From NCBI GenBank assembly GCA_028583605.1, contig CM053327.1:26275629-26339628 (forward strand): 64,000 nt of DNA, written 5' to 3'. Below the pieces are notes generated by a model that saw only the letters and a program-made list of their open reading frames with translations, was not told the DNA's origin and searched no databases. The stretch is from Dastarcus helophoroides. Taxonomy: Eukaryota; Arthropoda; Insecta; Coleoptera; Bothrideridae. Made by a program: the position numbers and the translations under genes. Positions 32,150 to 42,218 of the stretch are shown piece after piece. The stretch's first letter is position 1. Each line of letters opens with the position of its first letter.

Positions 32150-34600
32150 TTAAAAAAAATCCAAATATTTAGGTTTACAATGTTTTTACTTTTTTTTAAA
32201 TTTTATTTTAGCCCCAATATTGTGCTTCTTTTCTAGGTTTTATTCTTTCAAAATTTCGTACCTTTTTTGTACCTTTTTTTTTTTGAAATTTCAAATTAAA
32301 ACTCTAAAATTTTTTAACACAGAGTCTTTAAAAATATCTTCTGTTGTTTCAAAAATATTAGTGGAAATTTTTTTGCGCTTAATCCTTACAATTCAATTTT
32401 TATATAAATTTCAATAATTTTTTCCAAATTCCGATTTTTATATCGAATTTTTTCTTCCTAAAATTATGGGGTAAAAAAGTTCAAACTTCAGATTTTGAGG
32501 GTGACTTCACAATTTTCATCAAATAATACAACATCGTGGTTTTTAGGTTTTGTGTAAATGCCCTACTCCAGCTTTATTCTCCAAATTCTTTCGTCTTTGA
32601 TCTCGTTTGGGGAACCAAGACGGAAATTTGAGTTTAAAGTGTGAGCTTGGACTTCCATTTCGAAATTTTAAATTTTACTCCTGAAATTTTGAAAAAATCT
32701 CGGTGTTTGTTGTCGAGATTTCTCAGAATTCCATGCGGATGCCATTACAATTTCATATTTTATTGGGTTCCCAATATTACTTTCGTCAATGAACCAATTT
32801 TTCTTACTAACATTTTCGTTCTATTGTTATACAAGCAGCTGTTCATTCCTGTAAAACTGATCCACGTGGTATGAACAGTGCGTGCAAACGGGGGTTGAAT
32901 GTAATTTAAATATAAAACATTGATATTTCCGCATTAATTTGAATATATTTAAAGTTTTTCGCTCTGAACTGCCTTAAATATTCTAAAATTGAACGTATTA
33001 TTTTCAATTTCCAGTCTGATTATAAATTTAAATGTATTTTTAGCCACTGATTTATATCAATCGCAGATAAATGTTGGGTGAAAATACACATGTGCTAACT
33101 AGGTTACATCTAGTATTAGATCACAAATTTCTTTTTAATATCCAGTGACCAAGTTCGCGCTTCGCAATATCCAGTAAAATAAATCTGCATAAAAATGCAT
33201 TAGAAAGGACAATTATTTCGCTAGGAATTAAAAAAAAATAAAATCTTGATATGTAAACTGCATTATTATACATAAATATCGCCTATAACTAACTCGTTTT
33301 GCTGCGATAACTGCATTTCCTAATTGTCATCTCAACTCATATTAAAGACAATATAATTTTTCTATGGCACGCAAATTGCTGTACTGATTAATAACACGTT
33401 AAATGAATATTTAAAGGTTATTAGAGAAAACCCAAAAATTCCTTTGTAGAAATTCATAATTTTATTAAATAACAAGCGTCACCTGCGCTTCGTCTACGTA
33501 AATTTCAAATGTGGGAAAATTTGTTGAGTTGTTAGAATTTTTGACCAATGTCAGGAAGGAAATCAATAAAAAAAGAAATCATCAGAATTTTGAAACAAAA
33601 GAATAATATTCTGCGGTTACTATTTAAATAATGACGTGAATTTTTAATAAATATTTAAGATGAGCCCACTTCTTAGTACTTTAAATTAAATGTATCCTTC
33701 CATTCACATGAAATCATCAGGGTGTAAAAATGGTATAAACATTTTTTAAAGCGTCAAATGTACTAAATACTTAAATGACCGTTTTATTTGCATATTTCGC
33801 ATTGGAAATTATGACCTCTACCACATTATATGTGCTCTCTTATTGTGTGTAAATTTAGAATAACAGCAAAATTATAAGAATGTTGTATAAATTTGATTGA
33901 AGGGGCGAAGCTCCTTTATATGATTCAATACGTAAAGACTGAAATCGGGCACATAAAAAATAACATTTTTAACCAGCCTAAATAATTTGGTTTGAAAATG
34001 CTCGAATAAGTGGTATAATTTTTGTAACGAGTTGTTTTGAAATATTTTTCGATTTTTGTCATTTTTCATTGTTTACTATGAATTGAAATTTACATGAGTC
34101 TGCATGCGATACAAAACAAATGCTATGTGATTATACTGTTATATGCTTTTAATTAATCAGCGAGATTATTAATCAATCAGTCAACAGCAGGAATTGGTTG
34201 AATGTTGTAATTTCCTATGCATAACCATTAGGTCTTTGGTTGCCCAACAAAACTGAGGATCTGCACTAGTCATCTTTTCTAATTTCAATGAAGTGCTTCA
34301 CTCGTGACATCTCTAAAAGGAATTAAGTAATTGGCTTGCTACTTCTAATTACAAAAATGTCAAATTGTAAAAAATCAACCAAAAACGAGTTGTTCTCGCA
34401 CAATTAGGGTTTCGTACCAATAACTACAGTGAACAGGCAATAGAACAAATTAAATCATTTTTACTTATGTATGAATCATTAACTAAAACTTGATTTTTCG
34501 GTGACCAAATTAACCCCCTATTGTATTATAAAAATATTTTCTTTTTCTAATCGTTGGCTGGCGATGTTTGCATGGATCATCCAAAAATAATGCTGGGCAA
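32150..34600. other. Intergenic sequence without a recognised gene
   Basis: Between gene A and gene B. A short degenerate A/T-rich stretch (32160-32470) is followed by about 2 kb of ordinary AT-rich sequence. I saw no coding region, RNA gene or repeat shared with the window. Confidence 0.5.
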
Positions 34601-34639
34601 AATTTCAAATTCTTATGTTATATGGTTTTCGAGGAAAAC

Positions 34640-34728
34640 CTCTTTGTGACAGACGGATAGACAGACACGAGAGTGAGATTATAAGGGTTCCATTTTCTCC
34701 CTTTAAGGTACAGAACCCTAAAAAAACA
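34640..34728. repeat. Arthropod-wide GACAGAC...GAACCCTAAAA repeat motif
   Basis: GACAGACGGATAGACAGAC is followed by AGGGTTCC, a T/C-rich spacer, then GGTACAGAACCCTAAAAA. AGGGTTC and GAACCCT can pair. This arrangement is familiar from many insect genomes as the tail of a dispersed repeat; I do not assign its class. Confidence 0.6.
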
Positions 34729-34830
34729 ATTGTTTTTAAAATCAATCCCAAAAGTTCAAGACTATTGTCGAAATTAAAAACAATTCTAAACCTAAAAAAA
34801 AATTCCAAAATTTCGAGAAAAGAGTTAACC

Positions 34831-35075
34831 TTGAAACACAGAACTTGTCCCATGAAATCAAGAAAGATTAAAAAACACAACAAAGGTTGCTCTAAGGCGT
34901 TTCGACAGCCAAGCTGTCATCTTCAGAGAGAAACTCTCTTTGAAGATGACAGCTTGGCTGTCGAAACGCGTTAGAGCAACCTTTGTTGTGTTTTTTAATC
35001 TTTCTTGGTTTCAGGGGACAAGTTCCGTATTTCAATTTTTAAAGATAACCAAGGACCAGTCCGTTCCATCAAAAA
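34831..35075. mobile_element. Small palindromic element, copy 7 (near-perfect palindrome)
   Basis: The left and right arms each contain ACACAACAAAGGTTGCTCTA (or its complement) and GACAGCCAAGCTGTC, meeting at CTTCAGAGAGAAACTCTCTT. The right terminus is GACCAGTCCGTTCCATC. This is the best copy for folding. Confidence 0.87.
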
Positions 35076-35404
35076 GAGTTAACCTGTTCAGTGTTAACTG
35101 GGTAATTTTAGAAAGTGAAATCAAAGGAGCAACCTCGAAATTTCCAGAAAACGTCAGGGGTTCTAGAAAACGCCATACCGTATCGCCTTATCTTATCAGA
35201 AAGAAAGGCCGAAACAAAAGTCGAAAATTTTGAGGATAAATTCAAAATGTTTAGTTTAGACAAAATTCAGAGGAAAAGTTTTAAAATTTCGTGATAGAAT
35301 TAGAAATTTGGGATCTTAATTTATTTCGAGAACAAAATTCAAATATCGATTTTAACTATTCACACACAAAGCCTTCGAAGGAAAAGTCAAATTAATTTAA
35401 AAAA

Positions 35405-35888
35405 GGCTTCTTCTTCTTTGTCTTCTAGAAGATCTTGCTGATCTATTCTTTGGCCGTATTCTATGGTTGTTCTTGTGATATCGATGGCCAGCTGTCTCGT
35501 CTTTTTTTTTGGGGTGCTCTTCCAGGAGGCGCTGTCCTTACGGTTTTCCTTCCAGTGCGGACTATTCTGTTTGGGTCCATTTTGTTACGTGTTCGTGCTA
35601 GAGTTTTCTTCTTTGTCTCCCCATCTTACTATGTCTTGGACTGCACATGTTCTTCTAATGTCATCGTTTCGTACTCGATTCCAGAGAGTCTTGCTTGCTA
35701 TTATTCCAAAGGTCTTCATTTCGGACGATTGTATCATATTCTTGGTCCTGCTGATGTCCGCTTTGGCTTCTATACCATAGATTAGTACTGATCTTACACA
35801 GGTTTTTGTAAATGAGAGTTTTGCTTTCGATTCGCATATGTTTGTTTTTCCATATAACGTCACGTAGATAGCCAGAAATTGTGGCAGC
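35405..35888 (-). pseudogene. RTE-like reverse-transcriptase C-terminus, 3' part
   Basis: The minus strand encodes ISGYLRDVIWKNKHMRIESK, TCVRSVLIYGIE, EMKTFGIIASKTLWNRVRND, VQDIVRWG and a closing RRDSWPSISQE, ending with an AAG-rich tail at about 35405-35420. This is the tail of a non-LTR retrotransposon reverse transcriptase. It continues at 36819-37265 beyond the Penelope-like insertion, with stops and frameshifts. Confidence 0.75.
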
Positions 35889-36818
35889 TATATTAATTTG
35901 ATTGTCATTAAACGACACCTTCACCCTAACCCTCGTCCTTCACAAAATTTAATAGTTTCTTCTAAAGCCTTCCGTCCTTATGTTCACGGAGTAACAGATC
36001 AAATCAAAAAATTATTGAGAAAACACAACATTAAACCCATTTTTTTATCATCCTCAAAAATCCAACAGCTGCTCCCATCTCCCAAAGATAAAATTTCATC
36101 CTTTCGTTCTAATGGTGTGTACGGAGTTCCTTGTTCTTGTGGTTCTATTTACATCGAAGAAACGAGGCGATCATTTAAGACGCGAATATCCGAGCACCAA
36201 AGATGTCTTAAGTCTGATTTATTTTCGCAGTCAGCCATTGCAGAACATCAACATGAGACCGGACATAAGATTCTTTTTGATAATATTTCAATTATATCCA
36301 ATATTCCCAATTACTATAATAGGAGGATACGCGAGGCCATTGAAATCCAAAAGTTCCCCAAAAACCTCAACAGAGACGATGGTTACATGCTTTCCTCCAT
36401 CTGGAAACCAACCATCGGAAATCTTCGGGAGTGAGCGCGCAGACGAATGGTACATGAATTTTCCCTTTCTTTCTTTCCTCTCAGAAGAGTTTCGCCTGTG
36501 GTATGGTCAACATACTGAGTTACCGTGCTCTTCTGTCTAAACGTTTTTATCCTCTGTACCAAAATTTCAATTCAGAACTCAGTATGGTGGACATACTGAG
36601 TTACCGTGCTCTGATGTTTTGAAATTGGCCATTTTTCATATTTGTATATTTCCTTGTATTTTATTTTTCATTTATTGTTTCCTTGTTCCTGAAGAAGTCC
36701 CCTACAATGATGGTCGAAACTTGGAACATTTTTAGTAGTTCTTTGACACGCGTCAATCCCGGAAGAAGTATATCCTGTACTGACTGGCCGTGGAAGCCTT
36801 CGTTATATTAATTTGATT
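35889..36818 (+). mobile_element. 5'-truncated Penelope-like element with 15-bp target duplication
   Basis: TATATTAATTTGATT occurs at 35889-35903 and 36804-36818, exactly flanking the insert. Removing it restores the minus-strand reading QINIAATISGYL of the disrupted reverse transcriptase. The insert begins inside the coding region, so the copy is 5' truncated. Its 3' UTR (36435-36803) holds a tandem phrase GTGGACATACTGAGTTACCG (first unit reads GTCAACATACTGAGTTACCG) and a CTGAAGAAG...GTCGAAAC motif. Confidence 0.9.
35904..36434 (+). pseudogene. Penelope-like element C-terminus with GIY-YIG nuclease domain
   Basis: The frame reads from the end of the reverse-transcriptase thumb (PYVHGVTDQIKKLLRKHNIK) through KIQQLLPSPKD to a GIY-YIG endonuclease: GVYGVPCSCGSIYIEETRRS, KTRISEH, AIAEHQHETGH, and YYNRRIREAIEIQK. 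It ends at LSSIWKP and a stop at 36434. In active elements this nuclease nicks the target. Here the YIG glycine is glutamate (YIE), and the reverse-transcriptase core is missing, so it is inactive. The domain itself has no internal stop. Confidence 0.88.
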
Positions 36819-37265
36819 TGTTAGGTCCTTTTTCAGGTTCTGGTGTTTGGATATGTTTACTCCTAAGTTTTTGAGTTGCATTACCTGTTTTGTAGATTTG
36901 TTTTGAATTATTAGTTTACATCTGATTAGTTCCTTGGCAAAGGTTATGCGTTTTGTTTTGTCGACGGATATGGACATGTTAATTTTTTTGCTATTTTATA
37001 AAAAGCAAATATTTGTCTTTGTAAGTCATTTTCTGTCTCGGCTACAATAGTAGGATCGTTCGCATAGCAGATCATACTTATAGTCCTGTTACTCAGTTTA
37101 AATCCTATTTTTAAATCTGATACTTCATTTATTATCATATCCATCATTAGGTTGAAGATTAAAGGATTAAACTGTCGTCTTGTCTGACGCCTCCAAGCAT
37201 TGGTATTTTTGAAGATGTTTTGTTACCCATTCCTATTGTGTTGTTCTTTAGCTGGGGATTATCCT
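36819..37265 (-). pseudogene. RTE-like reverse transcriptase, catalytic part
   Basis: The upstream half of the element at 35405-35888. Read on the minus strand, it has MGNKTSSKIPMLGGVRQDDS, a DMIINEV helix, MICYANDPTIV (the YADD catalytic box changed to YAND), TENDLQRQI and MQLKNLGVNI. The catalytic change and frameshifts make it inactive. At about 37265 the homology stops and reverse-transcriptase sequence of opposite orientation begins. Confidence 0.75.
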
Positions 37266-37284
37266 CATGATTTTTGGTGGTGTC

Positions 37285-37365
37285 TGGTGTTCGACTTAAC
37301 AAAAGCATTTGATAAAGTGCAATTAGGTAACGTAATTAAAATATTTAAAAGGCATAATTTTTAAT
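37285..37365 (+). pseudogene. Reverse-transcriptase fragment in opposite orientation
   Basis: The plus strand encodes VFDLTKAFDKVQLGNVIKIF, the catalytic-aspartate motif that precedes the GVRQGDS motif in the same reverse-transcriptase family. It abuts the minus-strand fragment ending at 37265. Either an inversion or two independent fragments would explain this. Confidence 0.65.
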
Positions 37366-37369
37366 TAAG

Positions 37370-37945
37370 AAATTCCCTACGTTTGAAGATTATTGTTGAA
37401 ATTAAAAAGAAACCTGAAATTTAAAACATTATCCCAAAAGGTCGAGATTTAAGTGGGAATTTTAGAAAGAAATAAAAATTCAAAAAAAGTAGAGTCGAAA
37501 TTTTAAGGAAATATCAAAATTCGAGAAGAGCTCGAAGATTAAAAGAAAAAACAAAAACGAGAAAAATATTTTTTTGCCAAAATAAAATATTTTCAGATTC
37601 CAAAACAAACATTCCTTGAACTTCCAAGACAAAGTCGATATCAGCACATTAAAGCCAAAGCTTTCAGAATGAATTTGTAATTTTTAAATTTAGGTTAAAA
37701 TTCAGATGAAATATTTTAAGAATACATTAGAAATTTTAACAGGAAAATTCGAGGACAAATATAGAATTATCGATATTAAAAAAGAAATCTCAAAAAAATT
37801 AGAAATTTGAGAACTGTTCACCAAGTTTAAAGTCAAAATTATGTAAAATAAAATAAAACCTAACACGTAAACTTGGAACACTTCCAAAATTTCGAGAAAA
37901 AACTGATTAAAGTGGAAGTTTTAGGAAAAAAGTAAAATTCAAGAG
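37370..37945. repeat. Degenerate A/T-rich block
   Basis: Loosely repetitive A-rich sequence without coding content. Confidence 0.55.
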
Positions 37946-37947
37946 CT

Positions 37948-38665
37948 TCTCCTTCTTCTTTTTCTGCTTCCTACGTTAGGACTTTTGGGATGCGGAGGTC
38001 CAGCTTTCGTACCAGCGTTTTGGTGGTCTTCTTGGGAGTCTCGCGGTGTTAGGCCTTTCCGTTCTTGCAATTCTGGGTAGTGGGTTATCAGGCATCCTAT
38101 CTACATGGTCTTTTCATTGTTTCCGTCTTATTCGGCCCCATCTTACCACATCCTGTAGCCAACAGATCTCTTTGATTTCTTCTAGCCTGTTATATGTCTC
38201 AGCACCCTCAGCTCTGTTGTTCTCAGCTGTCCTTTGGTTTTGACATTCTCGGCTCTAGTTTCAACGGCATTTGTCATGATTGACCTAACACATGTTCTAT
38301 AAATTCTGACCTTGGTAGATATACTCATGTGCTTATTCTTCCATATTATGTCGTGTAGGTATACTGATATCAGAGAAGCTTTTGTTGTTTGGCTCTACAG
38401 TCTGCACCTCCTCTTTTAGGTTTCTTCTATTTTTTGGCGCCAAGGTATGTGCACAACATAATTTACTCTATGCTCTTATTGTATACTGCTAGCTTGCACC
38501 TTCTCGGTTCCCTGGATAGAGTTAGGCATTGGGTTTTTTGGGTAGAAATAATCACATTGAAAGAGTCAGCTACTCTTTCAAAAGCATAGAGAAGTCTCTG
38601 GAGGTTATTTTCATCTTCGGGAATTATTACGGCGTCGTCCGCATAGCACAGCATTTTGATTCCTT
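37948..38665 (-). pseudogene. RTE-like reverse-transcriptase fragment, second copy
   Basis: The minus strand carries MLCYADDAVIIPEDENNLQR (catalytic YADD intact), TQKTQCLTLSREPRRCKL, then a decayed VWKNKHMSI-type segment, QDVVRWGRIRRKQ-stop-KDHVDRMPDNPLPRIA, and an AAG-rich end near 37948. This is the same family as 35405-37265. An in-frame TGA and frameshifts make it inactive. Confidence 0.75.
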
Positions 38666-38738
38666 TATTTCCTGTTCAATTCAAGAGTAAACTATAAATT
38701 TTAAAAAAATACCACGAATTGGAAAATAAAAAGAAATA

Positions 38739-39994
38739 CACTGGTATATAAGTTTAAATCGGCTGTTTTTTAGTAATAAAAACACATCTGTTTTGTATAG
38801 AAAACAAAAAAAAATAATTATTCAAAGTACTTTCCCTCGCTTGTTATAAATTTTTTCCCATTTCTTTGACAATTTGTGAATACCACGCCAAAAAGATTCT
38901 TTATCCTTCGAGGCAAACCACTCGTCCAGCCATTTTCGAACGTCTTCGTAAGAATCAAAGTGCTGTTCGACAAGTGAGTGGCCCATCGACGAAAATAGGT
39001 ATTAGTCAGAAGGAGCCAGGTCTGGCGAATTACTGGGGTAAATGGGGTAACACCTCCCAGTTGTGTGTTTCCAGGTAATTTTGGACCAATTTCGACGTGT
39101 GCGATAGTGCGTTATTGTGGAGGAAAACCAGTTTGTCATGTTTTTGTTAATAGCCAGGCCTTTTTCCACGTAAAGCACATCAGCTGTTGGTGGTAGCGGG
39201 GGGCATCTAAAGTTTTACCAGGTTTCAACAGCTCGTAGTAGATGATACCCTGCTGATCCCACCAAACGCACAGCATCGTCTTCCGTCCAAATCGATTTGG
39301 TCTTGGGGAAGATGTTGATGGTTGGCCGGGATCAACCCACGATTTCTCGCGTTTAAGATTCTCGAAATAAATCCATTTCTTATCGCCAGTCACCACACGA
39401 TGCAGAAATGACTTTCTTTTTTGTCTGGCAAACAAAATTTCGCATGTGTTTTGGCGTCGCTCCATCTGCTTATCGTTCAATTCATGGGGTACCCATTTTC
39501 CAGTTCTTTGAACCTTTCCCATGCCACTTAAATGTATGGAAATGGCTGGTTGAGTAACAGGTAAGCGTTTTTTGCGATTGTGTATCGTCTCGTCCAAAAG
39601 AGCCTGTAATTCATGGTCCTCGACTTTTCTGGGCCGATTTTCACGCTCCTTGCCACTCAAGTCAAAATGACCGTCTTTGAACCGACGAAACCAGTCTCTG
39701 CAAGTTGTTTCCGATAAAGTTTCCACATTCATTCGATGTGATTCGGCAGGCGATTTCTTTAAATTGAAGCAGAAAAGCAGAGCTTTTCGCATATACTCTT
39801 TTTTTAGCACAAAACTAGACATGATTACACAAAGAAAAATGTATGTTGTTGTATGAAATCACTTATGATGTGCACTGATTGATATCAACAGATGTCGAAC
39901 TCATACAAAAACAGTAAGACATTCCCATGGTAGCTAGTAATATGCTCACTAACGTCATCTATGAGCAAACAGCGAATTTAAGCTTATACTCGTG
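38739..39994 (-). mobile_element. Mariner element 1, complete length (1256 bp)
   Basis: Flanked by TA at 38737-38738 and 39995-39996. The ends are inverted repeats: CACTGGTATATAAGTTTAAA on the left and CACGAGTATAAGCTTAAATT as the complement of the right end, both continuing to a shared GCTGT. Length and TA target are normal for mariner. The transposase runs on the minus strand. It lies between genes A and B. Confidence 0.9.
38818..39822 (-). pseudogene. Mariner transposase 1, inactive
   Basis: The start MSSFVLKKEYMRKALLFCFN leads into the helix-turn-helix region (SETTCRDWFRRFKDG), then WVPHEL, FLHRVVTGDKKWIYFENLKR (first catalytic Asp present), FGRKTMLCVWWD and YYELLKPGKT. The second catalytic Asp is lost: HDNA reads HNNA. 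Beyond about 39136 frameshifts and stops occur before LAPSDY. The end KWLDEWFASKDKESFWRGIH and GKYFE is recognisable to 38818. A segment in the DNA-binding half is also deleted. It is dead. Confidence 0.9.
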
Positions 39995-40129
39995 TAGAAA
40001 CAAAAACAGGAAAAGTATTATTTGCAAAGTTTGAAACTTCAAAATTAAAGTTGACAATTCCAAAATTTAAGTCCACAGTTCCAAAATATGATTTGAAATT
40101 TAACTTTACTAAAATTTTGAAGAATCAGT

Positions 40130-40345
40130 CTTTCTTCTTCTTCCATCTTTAATTTTAGGCATGCAGTATTCCTCCTATGGATGCAGATTGTAGCTCCATT
40201 TTTCTTGTTCTTTCCCTTTGCAAAGTTCCTCCACCATTGGGTGATCTATGATTTATTCTTCGCTAATCTAATCATTCTATCCTTATTCGTTCTATTGATA
40301 TGTTCATTCCACATTATTCTTCGATTTTTGATCCAAGAAAAAGTC
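40130..40345 (-). mobile_element. 3' remnant of an RTE-like non-LTR element
   Basis: The minus strand encodes RRIMWNEHINRTNKDRMIRL, the WN.H..RM...R tail of this reverse-transcriptase family. A decayed WRNFAKGKNKKNGA segment and an AAG-rich end (40132-40143) follow. Confidence 0.55.
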
Positions 40346-40517
40346 GATATTCAAAATTAAAACCGAAGTTTTGAGCTTAAAAATCCAAAATATTTAAATT
40401 AAATTTAAAATTTACAGAAAGTTTTAAAAATTTCGTGACTAAATTAGAAGTTTGGGGCCGTTAACATGACATTTAGAGAAAATAGTCAAAGTACCAATAT
40501 TAAAGACAAATTTTTTT

Positions 40518-40656
40518 TTGTGGAACGGACTGGTCCTCGGTTATCTTCAAAAATTGAAATACAAATCTTGTTCCCTGAAACCAAGAAAGATTAAAAAACA
40601 CAACAAAGGTTGCTCTAACGCGTTTCGATAGCCGAGCTATCATCTTCAGACGGATA
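40518..40656. mobile_element. Small palindromic element, copy 8 (left half)
   Basis: GTGGAACGGACTGGTCCTCG through CACAACAAAGGTTGCTCTAA and GCTATCATCTTCAGACGGAT. The right arm is missing. Confidence 0.82.
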
Positions 40657-41746
40657 CCGAATTTATAAGAAAAAAGGTCAAAATTCTGGAAACGTTTCAG
40701 CTTTTTACATAGTTTTTAAAATCAAATTGAAAATGTGAACTTGTAACTTAAAAAAAGTGAAATATAAAAAACCCTTGGTGTTTATTACAAAACATTTCCA
40801 AAATCTGGAGTCGTTGTCTAAATTTGAAAACACTTGGTCTATAAAAAACCTTCTCTAAAACTTCAAGAAGAAATCGACACGTAATTTTAAGGAAAAGTGA
40901 AATGAAAAGAGCAAAGCCCGAAATCTAGAAGAAATGTCGAAGTTTTGAAGAACTAATTGAGAAAAGCTTGGAGCTTATAAGAATGAGCAAGATAAACAAA
41001 AACAGAAAAAGTTTAATTTTCAATCGAAACGATCAAACTTTCAGAATTAGAGTCTACATTTCCAAAATAGACTTCGAAATTTAGCAGCTTTTCTCTAAGT
41101 TTCAAGAAAATTCGATATTTCAAACCTAAAGCAAAAATGTTGAGATTAAGTTCGAAATATTTGGATCAACGTCAAACCTTTGAGGAAAACTTGAAAATCT
41201 CTTGGTTAAAGTTGGGACCATGAAATTCCTAGAATATATTTAAAATATGCGGGAAACCTTTAGTAAAATCTTCTAGAAAAGAGCTCCACAATTCTACATT
41301 AAAGTCTAAGGTTCTTCAAAAAGATATAAACTTAAGAGAAAAGCTCAGTGTATCCAAAATGAATCCCAAAATATAAAAGAGGGAAGAATTTAAAAAAGTA
41401 AATTTTAATTTTAAAGGGCGGCCAAAATTTCTAAAATAGCCTCTTAATCTATTAAAGAAATGACTACATTTTCAAATTTAAATTTAACAAAAAAATACAA
41501 ATTTAAACTTCAAATCTTAAAAAGCACATTAAAAACTTTTCACATGAATTAAAGATTTTGGGGAATAAGTTAAAATTTCAATTAAACATAACCAGTTTCT
41601 AAAATAATTTGAAAACAAATTTAACAACTATTTATAATATAACAAAAAATCTTTGAAAATACTTTTCAGATTTTAATCTATAATTAAAATAAACAATTTA
41701 AGAAGAAGGAAGATAATATAAAAAGTTTGGCTGTTGTAATATATAT

Positions 41747-41770
41747 TTTATTACTGTTAATATATTTATT
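41747..41770 (-). terminator. Candidate poly(A) signals of gene B
   Basis: AATAAA occurs on the minus strand at 41747-41752 and 41765-41770, about 130-150 nt past the gene B stop codon. This is a plausible place for the transcript end. Confidence 0.4.
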
Positions 41771-41899
41771 TTGATGGAACCAGCTTCCATATGCACAATA
41801 TTTTGGACCAATAATTTTTCTACATCTTGTTATAATAGCTAACAATTAATAAACTTAAGAAAACACAACAAATAAATAATACTGGCATCTATCCATTCT

Positions 41900-42218
41900 T
41901 CATTCTTCCTTTTTAGTATCCTTCATCATATCCAATTCCCGCTTATCCTCTGTGGGTATATCCTTATCGCCGTAACCCCACACATAACTGCCGTCACCAG
42001 TCTTTTCGGCCCTTCTAGCTATCATGTCCTGCGACACGTACTTCAAATCATAGGCCCATCCGATTTTAGCAAAGAAATTGATGAGGGTCGTGGAAGGGTT
42101 ATAGGAGTTGCCAAGTTCACCAGCGCGGTAATCCCATGGAAAAACGTGATGGTAATTATGCCAACCTTCACCCAGGGTCGCCAAAGCTACTCCTATGTTT
42201 TCCACGGGGCTAATATTT
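41900..42218 (-). CDS. Gene B last exon (third histidine box HNYHH)
   Basis: The acceptor is GTTTTTAG. The exon encodes NISPVENIGVALATLGEGWH, then NYHHVFPWDYRAGELG and the C-terminal FFAKIGWAYDLKYVSQDMIA region. It ends in a charged tail MMKDTKKEE and a stop at 41900. The split Lys codon at its 5' edge is in the same place as in gene A exon 5. Confidence 0.93.

Larger units (their letters stand above)
40018..41660. repeat. Degenerate A/T-rich block around remnants
   Basis: A-rich degenerate repeat broken by the non-LTR remnant at 40130-40345 and the small palindromic element at 40518-40656. No gene. Confidence 0.6.

Noticed and set aside
35435..35785. 116-codon plus-strand frame
   Set aside because: Antisense of the RTE-like reverse transcriptase, whose conserved motifs are on the minus strand.
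36650..36725. Hammerhead ribozyme in the Penelope 3' UTR (CTGAAGAAG...GTCGAAAC)
   Set aside because: The core boxes are suggestive, but I could not form stem II from this copy or from the copy at 43020, so I do not call it here.
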